Assembly: GCA_034696485.1 (NCBI GenBank)
Contig: JAQIWT010001274.1
Coordinates: 1-11,558 of the forward strand
Direction: 5' to 3'
Length of the DNA: 11,558 nucleotides
Source of the DNA: Isohypsibius dastychi
Lineage: Eukaryota; Tardigrada; Eutardigrada; Parachela; Isohypsibiidae
Shown here: one piece after another, positions 1 to 7,979 of the stretch
How positions within the stretch are numbered: the stretch's first letter is position 1
Layout: every line of letters begins with the position of its first letter
Notes under the pieces: generated by a model
The model's input: only the letters and a program-made list of their open reading frames with translations
What the model was told of the DNA's origin: nothing
The model's database searches: none
Translations under genes and position numbers: made by a program

Positions 1-692
1 CTGATGGTACTCCGTTAGCATCTTCTGGTTTCACCAGTCCCATCATCTCACATCCGTAGGAACGGAGAAGTACCTGAGAACAAAACATGTGTCATCTTCT
101 TCCGTCAAACTGATCTGTGGGTTTGATGGCTAATTGTTCAACGGGTAACTGGCCATGCAAAAACTGTTCCTGTTTCGAAACATTTTGTATCATGCAGTCT
201 ATATGAAAGAACGAAGTCTAGGAATCAGAAATGGAATGGCTTACCAGAGTCTTCCTGATTTATGATAAACGCTCAAGAAAATGAACAATATCCACTTTAA
301 CGATTACCGATGTGAATGCACCCAAGGAATCAGATTTTGATTACCAAGCCTCGAAAGTGAAGTTTCCACTGCAACGCAGATCCCAATCTTTTGGCCTCCT
401 CCGAACTTCGCGGGAAGAGCTTCAAATTTGTGCGTTGGAGTCAAACGTCGATTCAATCCAGAACGCTTTTTCCTCGAACCGATAAAATTCAAGCTGATGT
501 CAACAGATCGTTCAGTTCAGTAATAGCTTCGCAATGTGAAAGTAACAACTGTGAAAACACTTGAATAATACAAAGCAAAACGAATGATCGAAGAATAAGG
601 ACAAAATGGAAATTTTTGGAGGACCATGTTTTGGTTGTCGAGCGAAGCGGCACAATGATGACTGTTTCATGAGCGAAGCGGATGTATCACAC

Positions 693-718
693 ACAGCTAC
701 CAGGTTCACGGTAGCTGT
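693..718. repeat. Perfect 9-base hairpin
   Basis: The arms acagctacc (693-701) and ggtagctgt (710-718) are perfectly complementary around an 8-base loop. No run of T follows it and no tRNA or other RNA family could be matched. It may be a chance hairpin or the trace of an old inverted-repeat element. Confidence 0.5.
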
Positions 719-1039
719 ATTCGTTACTCAATCTAAAGAAATAAAATTTGCCGGTAACTCGTGCAAAACCCTCGGATTTTCAAAGAATTTAATTTTTCGG
801 TCATGTTTGACTCTATGACCGAACAGTTTCACAGGTTAAAACCGATCTGTCCCATAACATGAATAAACCCCTGCGAAGTAAGAAGCCGCATGCTGTTTCC
901 GTCAAGGCTCTTTGAAAAGGCTTCCAATTCCCCATTAAACACCAGAAAAATTATTCAGAAAAACATAAAACAAATCTGCGAACACATTCTAAATGTGAAA
1001 GCAGTTTTTAACACGGCGTTTTCGAGATGGTCCTCCGAT

Positions 1040-1175
1040 CTGGAGGGAGGAAGAGTAATTAGGTTACCAGTGACTGGTAGCGATAGTACCCGCAAAATTT
1101 GCAACAAATGTAAAAGGTCACAAGTCAAAATATGTGTTGTTCGAGAGTGCGCCACTACCTTACCTTGTTTTGTCG
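1040..1175 (+). pseudogene. Cys-rich patch, possible piggyBac transposase C-terminal remnant
   Basis: A + strand frame open from 890 to 1375 contains, in this stretch, a cluster of cysteines spaced C-x2-C-x7-C-x4-C-x5-C-F, preceded by a basic segment beginning RLPVTG. PiggyBac-type transposases end in a short cysteine-rich zinc-binding tail with paired cysteines and a final Cys-Phe, and the order here is reminiscent of it. The resemblance is short, spacing is not ideal, and nothing upstream in the same frame looks like the DDD catalytic core. If the reading is right this is only the worn C-terminal end of an old copy. It could equally be a chance open frame. Confidence 0.18.
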
Positions 1176-2325
1176 GAAACTCAGTTTTGCTTGCGTCTGA
1201 TTTTCCGACTTCTTCTCAGTTAACACTTTCTTATTGTAGTTTTAATTTTAACGCCAAACTGAACTTGTACTCTCTAGGGACTCGGCATTTCCAGTTAGAT
1301 GAGATGGAAGCCTGCACAATTTGTTGTTCTACGCCACGATCGATTTTGTCATGCAAACAATGCCTGCCCGAATAGAATGAAATGCACATCAAGTAAAGCA
1401 GGGTCTAGTACACGTACACTGTATACCCGATTTTCCGGTTTGTATATTTGTGCACAAATGCCCACGGAATCGGTAGGTCAGCCATATTTGAATATATTCA
1501 TCCATGATAACCCACCGCGAAATCAAGAGCTTAATACTCAGATATCACGCCGCAAACTTCAACCGGTTTATTTTTGTCGTGTTGTCTCTTCGGTTCCTGT
1601 TCCACTATTTTCGATATTCACCGCACGTAGATCGGTCAGCAAACCGATGTTGTCCCTGCCAATCAAATTCGCCTTAAACTGGCTGCGTAAAAGGCAGAGC
1701 GCGTATTTGTTTATTTCTCAAGCTCCAATGACTCAACATCAATATTTTCATCGATCTATGTTGAACGAAGCCACTTCGTGACAAATATTACGAAGTTTTA
1801 CTTGATAATGTAATTCCAAACGATATTACCGAGCGGATAATCAAAACTGAAAAAATGACCTTTAACTTTTTCTGTTCTGAATTTTTCGAGCTAAAACACT
1901 GAAATAGCTAAGAAATTAAATAGAGGCAACCGGAAACAACTCTCCAAAGGCTTCTCCTCTTTATGCTTGGTCGCATTTTACTGCTCCTGTGATGGGTGAC
2001 TGTGCGCGTCCCAGTCCCGTTCACTCACCCCCTGAGGCCAGAGCGTCCAGTCTTGATCGCTTGCTTGACGAGTAAGCCGGTATTTTCCCAAGAGGCGGCA
2101 TTCGGGAGCTTTCCACATCGCACTAATCCACATCACTCCGCCCCTCAAGCGTAACTTTACTTTGATGCGCTTCATTTGCATTTCAAACTTCCTCGCCAGT
2201 ATTTTCCGCTGTCCTGCAATTCCGCCATTTCTCGATTCTCCAAGTGCCTCGATCCTCAAACTTCCGATTGAAATCTTCCAGCTCGTCAGCTCGAACCTGA
2301 ATATTATTTCCGTCTTCCTCCAAAA

Positions 2326-2996
2326 ATGAGTCGCAGCTTTATCTTACTTGCCGTGGTCATCCTGGCCTGCCTCGGTGAGTTTTTGAATCCAATGCAATTT
2401 CATGCAGATGTGACCTCTTCAACGTTCGAAAATTTTCACTTCCGGGTCCTAGATGATTTCAAAAAGGTCATCTTGCTTTTTTGTCTTCAGGTGTGGCGAC
2501 GGCGATTCGATGTTTTTCATGCAGTTCATCCGGGACTCCTGCACAGGCAGATTGTAACCTTCCCGCTGCTGGATATTTGAAGGACTGCGGTGTGAACACT
2601 AATATCTGCTACAAAACCAAGGGCATGGTTGGAAATGGTGAGTTGAATCAGTGCTTTTCAACTTCCGGTTTGAGATATTTTTGGTTTCTTAGTTGAGACG
2701 TACACTCGTGACTGTGGCCGATTTACTGGAACTGGGGCCTCGGACATCGGAGATAACAATTGCCAGGAACACGGTACGTGTTGTTTTTATGAAATGTTTG
2801 TCATTGAGCTTTATTTTGAGCCTCGTTCAAGTAGAATCTCGTTGACCTTTTTGTTTGTTTAGATGTGAATGGTGTGAAGACCGTCATCTGCAACTGCAAT
2901 CGAGACTCGTGCAATGCCGCTGGAAGCCTTGGAAAGATGACTTTCGGAGTCGCTGGAATGTCGATTCTGATTAGCTTGATGTTGGCCAAACTTTGA
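2326..2996 (+). CDS. Secreted GPI-anchored Ly6/uPAR (three-finger) family protein
   Basis: Four exons join without a frame break: 2326-2374, 2491-2637, 2693-2773 and 2863-2996, all junctions GT-AG and phase 1, giving 136 residues. Residues 1-21 form a signal peptide (hydrophobic core ILLAVVILACL, likely cut after VATA). The mature part has ten cysteines (24, 27, 38, 49, 56, 73, 89, 102, 104, 109). It opens with CFSC and closes with CNCNRDSCN, the signature of the Ly6/uPAR three-finger fold, whose last Cys is followed by Asn. Residues 118-134 are a hydrophobic tail with no charged tail behind it except one Lys, so the chain is probably cut near 110-114 and moved to a GPI anchor on the outer cell surface. 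Members modulate receptors, channels or cell adhesion; the partner here cannot be deduced. The ATG at 2326 was chosen because it starts the signal peptide directly. The next gene is WDR24 on the same strand. Confidence 0.9.
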
Positions 2997-3140
2997 ATCT
3001 CCTGGTTTGTTCCTCTCTTCCATGCAGTGTTTTATAGTCGTTTCCTGTTTGGTGCCGCGAGACCCTGTACTCTGTGGATTGTGCACTTGAATAGCATCAA
3101 TTTATCTGGGAATTTGGTTGTTTTACTGATGTGGTATTGA

Positions 3141-3146
3141 AATAAA
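3141..3146 (+). promoter_or_regulatory. AATAAA polyadenylation signal of the Ly6 gene
   Basis: A canonical AATAAA lies 145 bases after the Ly6 stop codon, followed by T- and GT-rich sequence (3160-3170), the usual arrangement for 3' end cleavage. This places the end of the Ly6 transcript before the WDR24 start at 3492. Confidence 0.65.
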
Positions 3147-3491
3147 ATTCTGGTCAATGTCCGTTTTTTTGGCGTCAAAGATCTTGCGAATGTGAAGTGG
3201 ATTTCCACAAAAATGGATGGTACCACATCCCGTGTACCCCTTGTGCTCGTAAGGGCGGTTGCCTCTTCACCCCTGATACACAGGTGGCCGGAATGTTGTG
3301 GTTTTTTGACATGATTTGTTGAGTGAACGGATTACCTTTCCATCACCATCTTTCCTGCCGTGCTAAACTGGGAGAAACGATGCATTATCATTGCGTGTTG
3401 ACTCACCAAAATCCGGAAAACGCTGGCTGTTTCTGGAACGAAAACTGGTAGTGGATGATCTTTTGATGAGTTGATTCGTTTGAGCTGAAAC

Positions 3492-5994
3492 ATGGGATCG
3501 TCAGCTGATGGACGGCCATCTTCTTGCTTCTCTTTTAACCTGGAAAGCCCCATCAAAGCCTTGTAAATTACATCTGAAGATTTTCGGTACTTGGGTAGTC
3601 AACTTTGTTCCTTGTAGAGCTGTGAACAGGGATGGTGATCAAGTTGTTGCAGCAGGAAGGAATTGTAGGTCGGAACCTCGCGATGAGACGTGCTCTGATT
3701 GATTTGTAATTATTCCAGTACTCCGGATATTCAGCATCGAAAATGACAAGTTCATGGAACGGGAGAGTTTACGATTTGCGAAGAGCCTGAATTGTGCATG
3801 CACGGACGTGGCGTGGAATCCGGTGGAAGGTGTGAATTTTCCGATCTTCCCGTCCGACTTTTTTCGGCATCTCTCGCTTGATTTGCAGAAAACATTCTGG
3901 CATCCGCCACAACGACGGGTGCGATATGTATCTGGAATTTGTCAATGACTTCTCGCGTTAAACAAGGTTTGTATTCGAAATCTGAAATGACATACTTTAT
4001 TTAGGTTTTCGTCTTATTTCTTCGTTTCACAGAAATTGTTTTTTCCGAGCATCGAAGGACAGCAAACAGGTTTTTTGTTTCCATTGAAAGCAGTTCACGG
4101 AGTAATAAGTTTCTTTTTCAGGGTATGTTTTCATTCCAAGGAAGCTCATATTCTTCTGAGCGGATCTCAGGATGCTTCTGCGATTTTGTTCGATTTACGC
4201 AAAAAGGATCCGTCGATGGTTTATCGATGGTGAGTTCCATATTTTTATCACACAGAGTTTTAGAACACATGAAGTTTTGTTGTGCTACCGGCGTTTTCTG
4301 TTTCAGTGAAGAATCGGTCCGCGATGTCCGTTTCAGTCCACACCAGTACTTCCAGTTTGCGGTTTGTCTCGAAAATGGAAACGTCCAGTTTTTCGATATG
4401 CGAGTACGTCTTCTAACTTCAATTGTTTCCGGTGATCAAAATTCGTGGAATTTATAGAAAGCGGATGTATGTGAGCGGGAATTCACCTGCCATACCGGTC
4501 CAGTATTCCAGTCCCATTTCCATCCAACAGACCGATCGTTAATCGCAACCTGTGGTCGGGATAAATGCATTAAAGTGTGGAACACCACGGATAACAAAAA
4601 TCCATCGCTGGAATATATGGTTCCGGCAGTAGCGCCGATGGGCACCATTGCTTGGCGGCCAGACCGACGTTATCATATGGCTAGCACAGCATTAATCACG
4701 GACTTCAGTATCAGCATTTGGGATTTGAGAAGACCGTATATTCCGTTTGCTTCGTTCGAAAAACACACGGATTTGGTGACGTCGTTGATCTGGCGTCAGG
4801 ATCCGCATGTCATCTTAGCCGGATCAAAGGACGGATTCCTCAGCCAGTTTTCGTTTCAGGTAAAGGTCACCGTTTTTAGTTTTTGTTTGTTTTCGAAATA
4901 TTGGGTTTTTCAGGATGCGAAGAGACCGGCTGATAATGTGAACCCTGTGGGACTGGCTGTTGGATGTTACGGTGATATTGCTCAAGCTTGTAACAAAAGA
5001 ATTATTACCGGAAATGGGAGCAAGATTGACCCGTTGAAAAGCGGAGGTTCGCAGCCTGTTCGAAAGAATCCGGCGGAGGAGTTCTTACTTAACGCTAATA
5101 GCAGACTGAGTGTTTATGCACATGACGAATTAAAGGTACAATGCCGATTTTGTTATCACATAATTTACTTTTACAGAATTATTTTAAAATACTGAAGTAT
5201 TCGCGAGAAGACATATTTATTTAAAAAAGTTTTGGGCTAAATTTGATGTTCGTGGTGTTTTCAGATGCTTTCAATGGACTGGTTTGTGACTTGTGCTCGC
5301 GAATATCTTCTCTACGGTCATCCGATTTCCGAGTTGTGTCGGCATAACGCGATGGTCGCTGACAACGTCGGACGCAGTCAGGTTGCTCAAGTGTGGCGTA
5401 TTGTTGCTGCGCTGTATTCTGGCTCTGAAAACCGGCTGAAGTCAGCTCATCCATCTGGAGAACCGAGATCGCTCCACACACGATTTGCCGGTGAATATTC
5501 TAATATTTGTTGAATTTCAAAAATTTCCCGGTGTTTTAAATTTAAATGGTGACGTTTTGATTTGGTTTTTAGATATGAGAAGAGATGATGCGCTGATGTT
5601 GAACAGAAGTGAAGACGGTCCGAACCAGCCGGAAGTTGCTGAGCCGATTTTCCAGCGAGTCGCTCGTAATTTGATAACCAAAGAACCAAACTCTATGGGA
5701 CTAGAACCCCCGACTTCCAATACTGTGGACTTTTTGTTCAACGAGCAAGCGGTTTTCGAAGAAGCCGAGACGCCGTTCAGTGGGATGGATAGCATAGTTG
5801 ATGAGGATAACTGGCAGCTGCCATCTGAAGGATTCCAGCTTCGTTCGGAGTTACCGGATAGATCATGCCGCTCTGACCTCCTTGGCTGTAGCAAAGCAGA
5901 CTTGAATCGTAACCGAAACCGGAGCGGCTCTTTGGGTCCGGAAGAAGCATATGACGTGAGTTTGATGAATTATTCGAAGAGATGGACCAGTTGA
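3492..5994 (+). CDS. WDR24: GATOR2 complex subunit WDR24, 3' end not found
   Basis: WDR24 is a GATOR2 subunit that relays amino-acid supply to TORC1 at the lysosome. Eleven exons join in frame: 3492-3562, 3618-3664, 3719-3829, 3889-3966, 4033-4069, 4122-4229, 4307-4403, 4458-4859, 4914-5135, 5265-5490 and 5573-5955; all introns are GT-AG, 52-129 bases. Residues about 15-320 form the WD40 propeller: VVAAGRNLLRIFSIEND, ILASATTTGAICIWNL, HILLSGSQD...LFDLRKKD, ESVRDVRFSP, CGRDKCIKVWN, SIWDLRRPYIP and LAGSKDGFLSQ all match WDR24 block by block. The NPVGL segment, ELCRHNAMVA...GRSQVAQVW and the acidic WQLPSEGFQLRSEL follow, also in WDR24 order. The ATG at 3492 gives the conserved N-terminal strand after a short lead. 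After residue 594 a good donor (GAC|gtgagt, 5956) is followed by no recognisable exon; reading through adds 12 residues to the stop at 5992-5994. The C-terminal zinc-binding RING-type end is absent, so the gene is either truncated or continues past a very long intron holding the transposon. Confidence 0.92.
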
Positions 5995-6016
5995 AGCATT
6001 AATATAACATAATCAC

Positions 6017-6093
6017 TGCGCTCACGGGTGTTGCACGGGTGTTGACTGCGCTCACGGGTGTTTCACGGGCGTTCACTGCGCTCACGGGTGTTT
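6017..6093 (+). repeat. Left terminal inverted repeat of the MULE, 30-base tandem units
   Basis: Three copies of tgcgctcacgggtg start at 6017, 6047 and 6077, an exact 30-base period. The first two are followed by a second smaller element (cacgggtgtt / cacgggcgtt) inside the unit, while the third runs into T-rich sequence after gtttcg. The block is the reverse complement, with some mismatches, of the right end at 7904-7979. Repeated motifs at transposon ends are usually binding sites for the transposase. Confidence 0.9.
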
Positions 6094-6100
6094 CGTTTTT

Positions 6101-6106
6101 TTTATT
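6101..6106 (-). promoter_or_regulatory. AATAAA overlapping the stop codon of the peptidase frame
   Basis: On the - strand the peptidase frame ends in a TAA at 6102-6104 that is itself part of an AATAAA hexamer in an A-rich run. It could serve as the polyadenylation signal for the transposon transcript before the terminal repeat. The surrounding A-richness makes chance quite possible. Confidence 0.35.
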
Positions 6107-6815
6107 TTTTGGAACGTTTAGAAGCTGGTTTTCCAGCCTTTTCAGATAGAGGAATTTTTTGGTGCCACAATCTTGGTACCAGGAAAGGAACAACTTTTGC
6201 TACATTCGTAAAAGTTACGTCCTTCTTCGAGTTAGCAGGCGGAAATGGCAGTAGTCGGCGATTTTCAAAACACTTCATGAGATGTGGCCGCATTTCGTCG
6301 TGGTCAAATGTCACCGTGCTTGGGTCCTCGCCAAAACCAAAAGCTGTCCCCATGGCTATTGCGTGCAGACCACAGTCCAGGCCACGTTGTCTTTGGCAGT
6401 TGACATAGGTCACAAGAACTTCTGTCCCTTCTTGAAGCTTGAGAAGATGTCCGAGAAGCCTCTTTGTCTCGTCGCTCATGGCATAACCCAAAGAGCAGTA
6501 AAATCGAATCTCCCTCCCAACTCTGATCAATAATTGCCAGTGATCAGGAACGTGAATAACCTGAATGGCGGAGTCACCGGAAGTGAATCTGTTTGAAGTC
6601 ACGTCGATTTGCAGACGAGTTTGGTAGTCCAAGCCGCCAATACTCAGACCACCTTCTTGGACATGTCGGCGCAAAAGAAACATCGCCGCACTGATGTGAT
6701 ACGCGTTCAGCATGCTCGGGGTAACCAGAAGGTATGACTCGCGCGTCGTAAGCTCCAGTGCTTCAACCCACCACTTCTGGGTGTTGGACGACGACCCTTC
6801 ATGGTTCTTTCGCAA
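6102..6815 (-). pseudogene. Ulp1/SENP-like (C48) cysteine peptidase domain of the MULE
   Basis: An open frame of 237 codons with no proper ATG (the first codon counted is TTG) carries a C48 peptidase domain at about residues 30-195. The His-Trp pair is DHWQLL (His92), the region of the catalytic Asp is FYCSLG (Cys107 where family members have Asp), and the nucleophile motif is QRGLDCGLHAIA (Cys148). A conserved MULE-associated tail follows: GEDPSTV, a Met-Arg-x-His-Leu segment, CFENRRLLPFP. Such domains cleave ubiquitin-like modifiers or related bonds; their job in MULEs is not settled. The frame is offset from the transposase frame upstream, the two overlapping only at 6799-6815, so the two are not translated as one chain. 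Relatives usually have one more residue between the Gln-Arg-Gly and Asp-Cys-Gly. With the Asp changed, activity is doubtful. The C-terminal 40 residues are basic (SKRSKK at the end). Confidence 0.8.
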
Positions 6816-7488
6816 TCCTGGTTTTGACTGCCTTCAGAACGTGAAATATGCAAAGCAGCGTTCTCGCTTCGGGAAACTCTTCTTCGCATATCTTGATCTC
6901 AACAAAGTCTTTGTCCAGCATGATTACTCTAGTGTCTCGCCAAGTATCTTGATGAGACTTCTTAAACTGCTGAACCAAGTTGCGAATAGTTCCCTCTTTT
7001 TCTGATGCAATCCAGGCCACACCGACCACCTAAACTCTCGTTGAATTCAAAGAACAAACATGTTCTGTGCAAATCTAACCTGAGCCAGCCCGTTACTGTC
7101 TTGCACCATCAGGACGTACATCGCATAGTTCTCGCGGTTGACCTTGTAAGTTCCGTCGATGAACAGAATAACTGGAGATTCCTTGTAACACCGCATCATG
7201 TCAGGGGTCACGATCACAATACACTGAGTTGTCGCAGAATCCAGGTTGTCTATCCACACCAGGGTCCCTGGCTTCTCTTTGCGTAATTCATTCAGGTAGT
7301 ACTGTAAGCCTTCCCCCTCAGTTTTTCCCTTCTTAGTTTTGGCTTCCATTCGCGTCACAATGTTCTGAACATCTCTGACAAGAACTGGCTTCTTGGTGGT
7401 AGCCGCTTGTAGCCGGCAGAAAGGTTTCCCTGTTTCCCGGTTTCCCTGGGAAACCTTTTTTGGGAAACCATTTGCAAGGTTTCCCTAC
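6799..7488 (-). pseudogene. MULE transposase catalytic core, N- and C-truncated
   Basis: Two - strand exons, 7080 to about 7488 and 6799-7029, join across a 50-base GT-AG intron (7030-7079, phase 0). The joined frame reads ...MVQDSNGLAQ then VVGVAWIASEKEG, as in MULE/ZSWIM-type transposases. The first catalytic Asp lies in FIDGTYKVN (codon 7155-7157); the second lies in the DKDF motif (codons 6913-6915 and 6907-6909), followed by the conserved C-x2-H of LLCIFHVLKAVKTRI (His codon 6841-6843). The frame stops at 6799-6801 just after KTRIAKEP. The third acidic residue, the rest of the core and the SWIM finger expected next are missing. Upstream the frame is open through PVLVRDVQNIVTRMEAK to the GGTTTCCC cluster and a TAG near 7487, with no recognisable DNA-binding domain. 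The copy is therefore broken at both ends. Confidence 0.82.
7423..7485. repeat. Cluster of GGTTTCCC motifs in both orientations
   Basis: Within 63 bases the octamer ggtttccc occurs at 7423-7430, 7439-7446 and 7478-7485, a seven-base version (gtttccc) at 7432-7438, and the complement gggaaacc at 7448-7455 and 7462-7469. The middle pair forms a perfect 17-base palindrome, ggtttccctgggaaacc (7439-7455). It lies inside the transposon just upstream, in the - strand sense, of the recognisable transposase coding sequence, where a promoter would be expected, although the frame stays open through it. Confidence 0.75.
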
Positions 7489-7903
7489 ACAACAGATCTT
7501 CGAGAAAGCCATTTCAGAACAGTCTCACCTGCAACTTATTGTTAGAAACATGACAGATAATTGTCAATAGCTATAACAGATATATATATACATAAGATAG
7601 AGGAGGTTCCTTGGCTTCGACTTAAACTACGGTACTCTTGTTTATCTTCAGTGAATTATAGTGTTTTCCACAGTTGGCCAATCTCACTTCAGTTATAACA
7701 CTTTAAGAAAAAATCCACTGATAACAAACAAAGTTACAAACAAAGTTATTTGATCAAGGATAAGTATCTCTGGAAGTCAGGAATAAAATTTCGTCAGAAC
7801 GAAAATACAAGGTTTTTCCGATTTTTCCGATTGTTTTCAAGTCTTCCCACCCGTAGCAACAGTATTTTAGCGGTTAATTACTAAATAATTAGGAATTTTT
7901 TAG
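7489..7903. other. Non-coding internal part of the MULE
   Basis: This A+T-rich stretch between the transposase remnant and the right terminal repeat has no convincing coding frame. It contains a short (AT)n run near 7580-7591, a tandem pair of the 12-mer acaaacaaagtt at 7724-7735 and 7736-7747, and two copies of tttttccga near 7815-7830. In an intact relative it would be expected to hold the promoter and the N-terminal exons of the transposase. A possible donor (ttgcag|gtgag on the - strand, near 7530) could be a leftover exon end, but the sequence before it is not recognisable. Confidence 0.4.
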
Positions 7904-7979
7904 AATGCCCGTGAGCGCAATCAACGCCCGTGCAACACCCGTGAGCGCAATGAAATGGCCGTGTACACCCGTGAGCGCA
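7904..7979 (-). repeat. Right terminal inverted repeat of the MULE, 30-base tandem units
   Basis: Three copies of the complement motif cccgtgagcgca end at 7919, 7949 and 7979, again at an exact 30-base period. Read on the - strand from 7979 inwards they give tgcgctcacgggtgt, tgcgctcacgggtgt and tgcgctcacgggcat, so the order and spacing mirror the left end. The sequence between the motifs is more divergent (acacggccatttcat against tgcacgggtgttgac), suggesting that the motif itself is what is conserved. The next bases outside (7981-7988) are an 8-base palindrome, ggtcgacc. Confidence 0.9.

Larger units (their letters stand above)
1..2325. other. Upstream region with no recognised gene
   Basis: I see no gene here that I can identify. 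The open frames on both strands are short, have no recognisable domains and overlap in different frames, as expected by chance. Items worth recording: an inverted repeat at 693-718, an 11-base direct repeat (gagcgaagcgg) at 640-650 and 671-681, a 15-base palindrome (taccagt g actggta) at 1065-1079, and a Cys-rich patch at about 1040-1175 described separately. The last 300 bases or so (about 1980-2300) are visibly richer in G+C than the rest and sit directly before the Ly6 gene, so they probably contain its promoter and 5' leader; no TATA box or other defined element is evident. Confidence 0.5.
6017..7979 (-). mobile_element. MULE-type DNA transposon, decayed deletion derivative with C48 peptidase domain
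   Basis: The element is bounded by inverted repeats at 6017-6093 and 7904-7979, each built of motif copies 30 bases apart. Coding remnants on the - strand read from right to left: transposase core (two pieces, 50-base intron), then a Ulp1-like peptidase in another frame. MULE elements of animals and plants often carry FLYWCH/FAR1-type DNA-binding, MULE catalytic, SWIM zinc-finger and sometimes Ulp1 (C48) domains. Here the SWIM segment is absent and the N-terminal DNA-binding domain is not recognisable. No target-site duplication of 8-10 bases is visible at the boundaries chosen. Its left end lies 61 bases after the last visible WDR24 exon and it is antisense to that gene. It cannot be autonomous as read, but intact ends could in principle be used by an active relative elsewhere in the genome. 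Confidence 0.82.

Noticed and set aside
1-73. Possible - strand exon at the left edge (24 open codons after an acceptor-like ttgttctcag at about 74-83)
   Set aside because: The only plausible donor upstream (ctg|gtaagc near 241-246) gives a phase that hits a stop, and 24 codons match no known protein.
1299-1781. 160-codon + strand open frame
   Set aside because: Its composition looks random, it overlaps another frame and has no recognisable motif.
1978-2259. 93-codon - strand open frame upstream of the Ly6 gene
   Set aside because: It lies in a G+C-rich stretch where stops are rarer, overlaps the likely promoter and has no protein similarity I can see.
3214-3317. Earlier ATG (3214) as a possible start or first exon of WDR24
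   Set aside because: The frame closes after about 33 codons, and the exon starting at 3492 already supplies the conserved N-terminal strand, so at most it would be 5' leader.
6017-6093. Regular 30-base repeats as a CRISPR-like array
   Set aside because: The units are contiguous with no spacers, occur inverted at the other end of a transposon, and the genome is eukaryotic.
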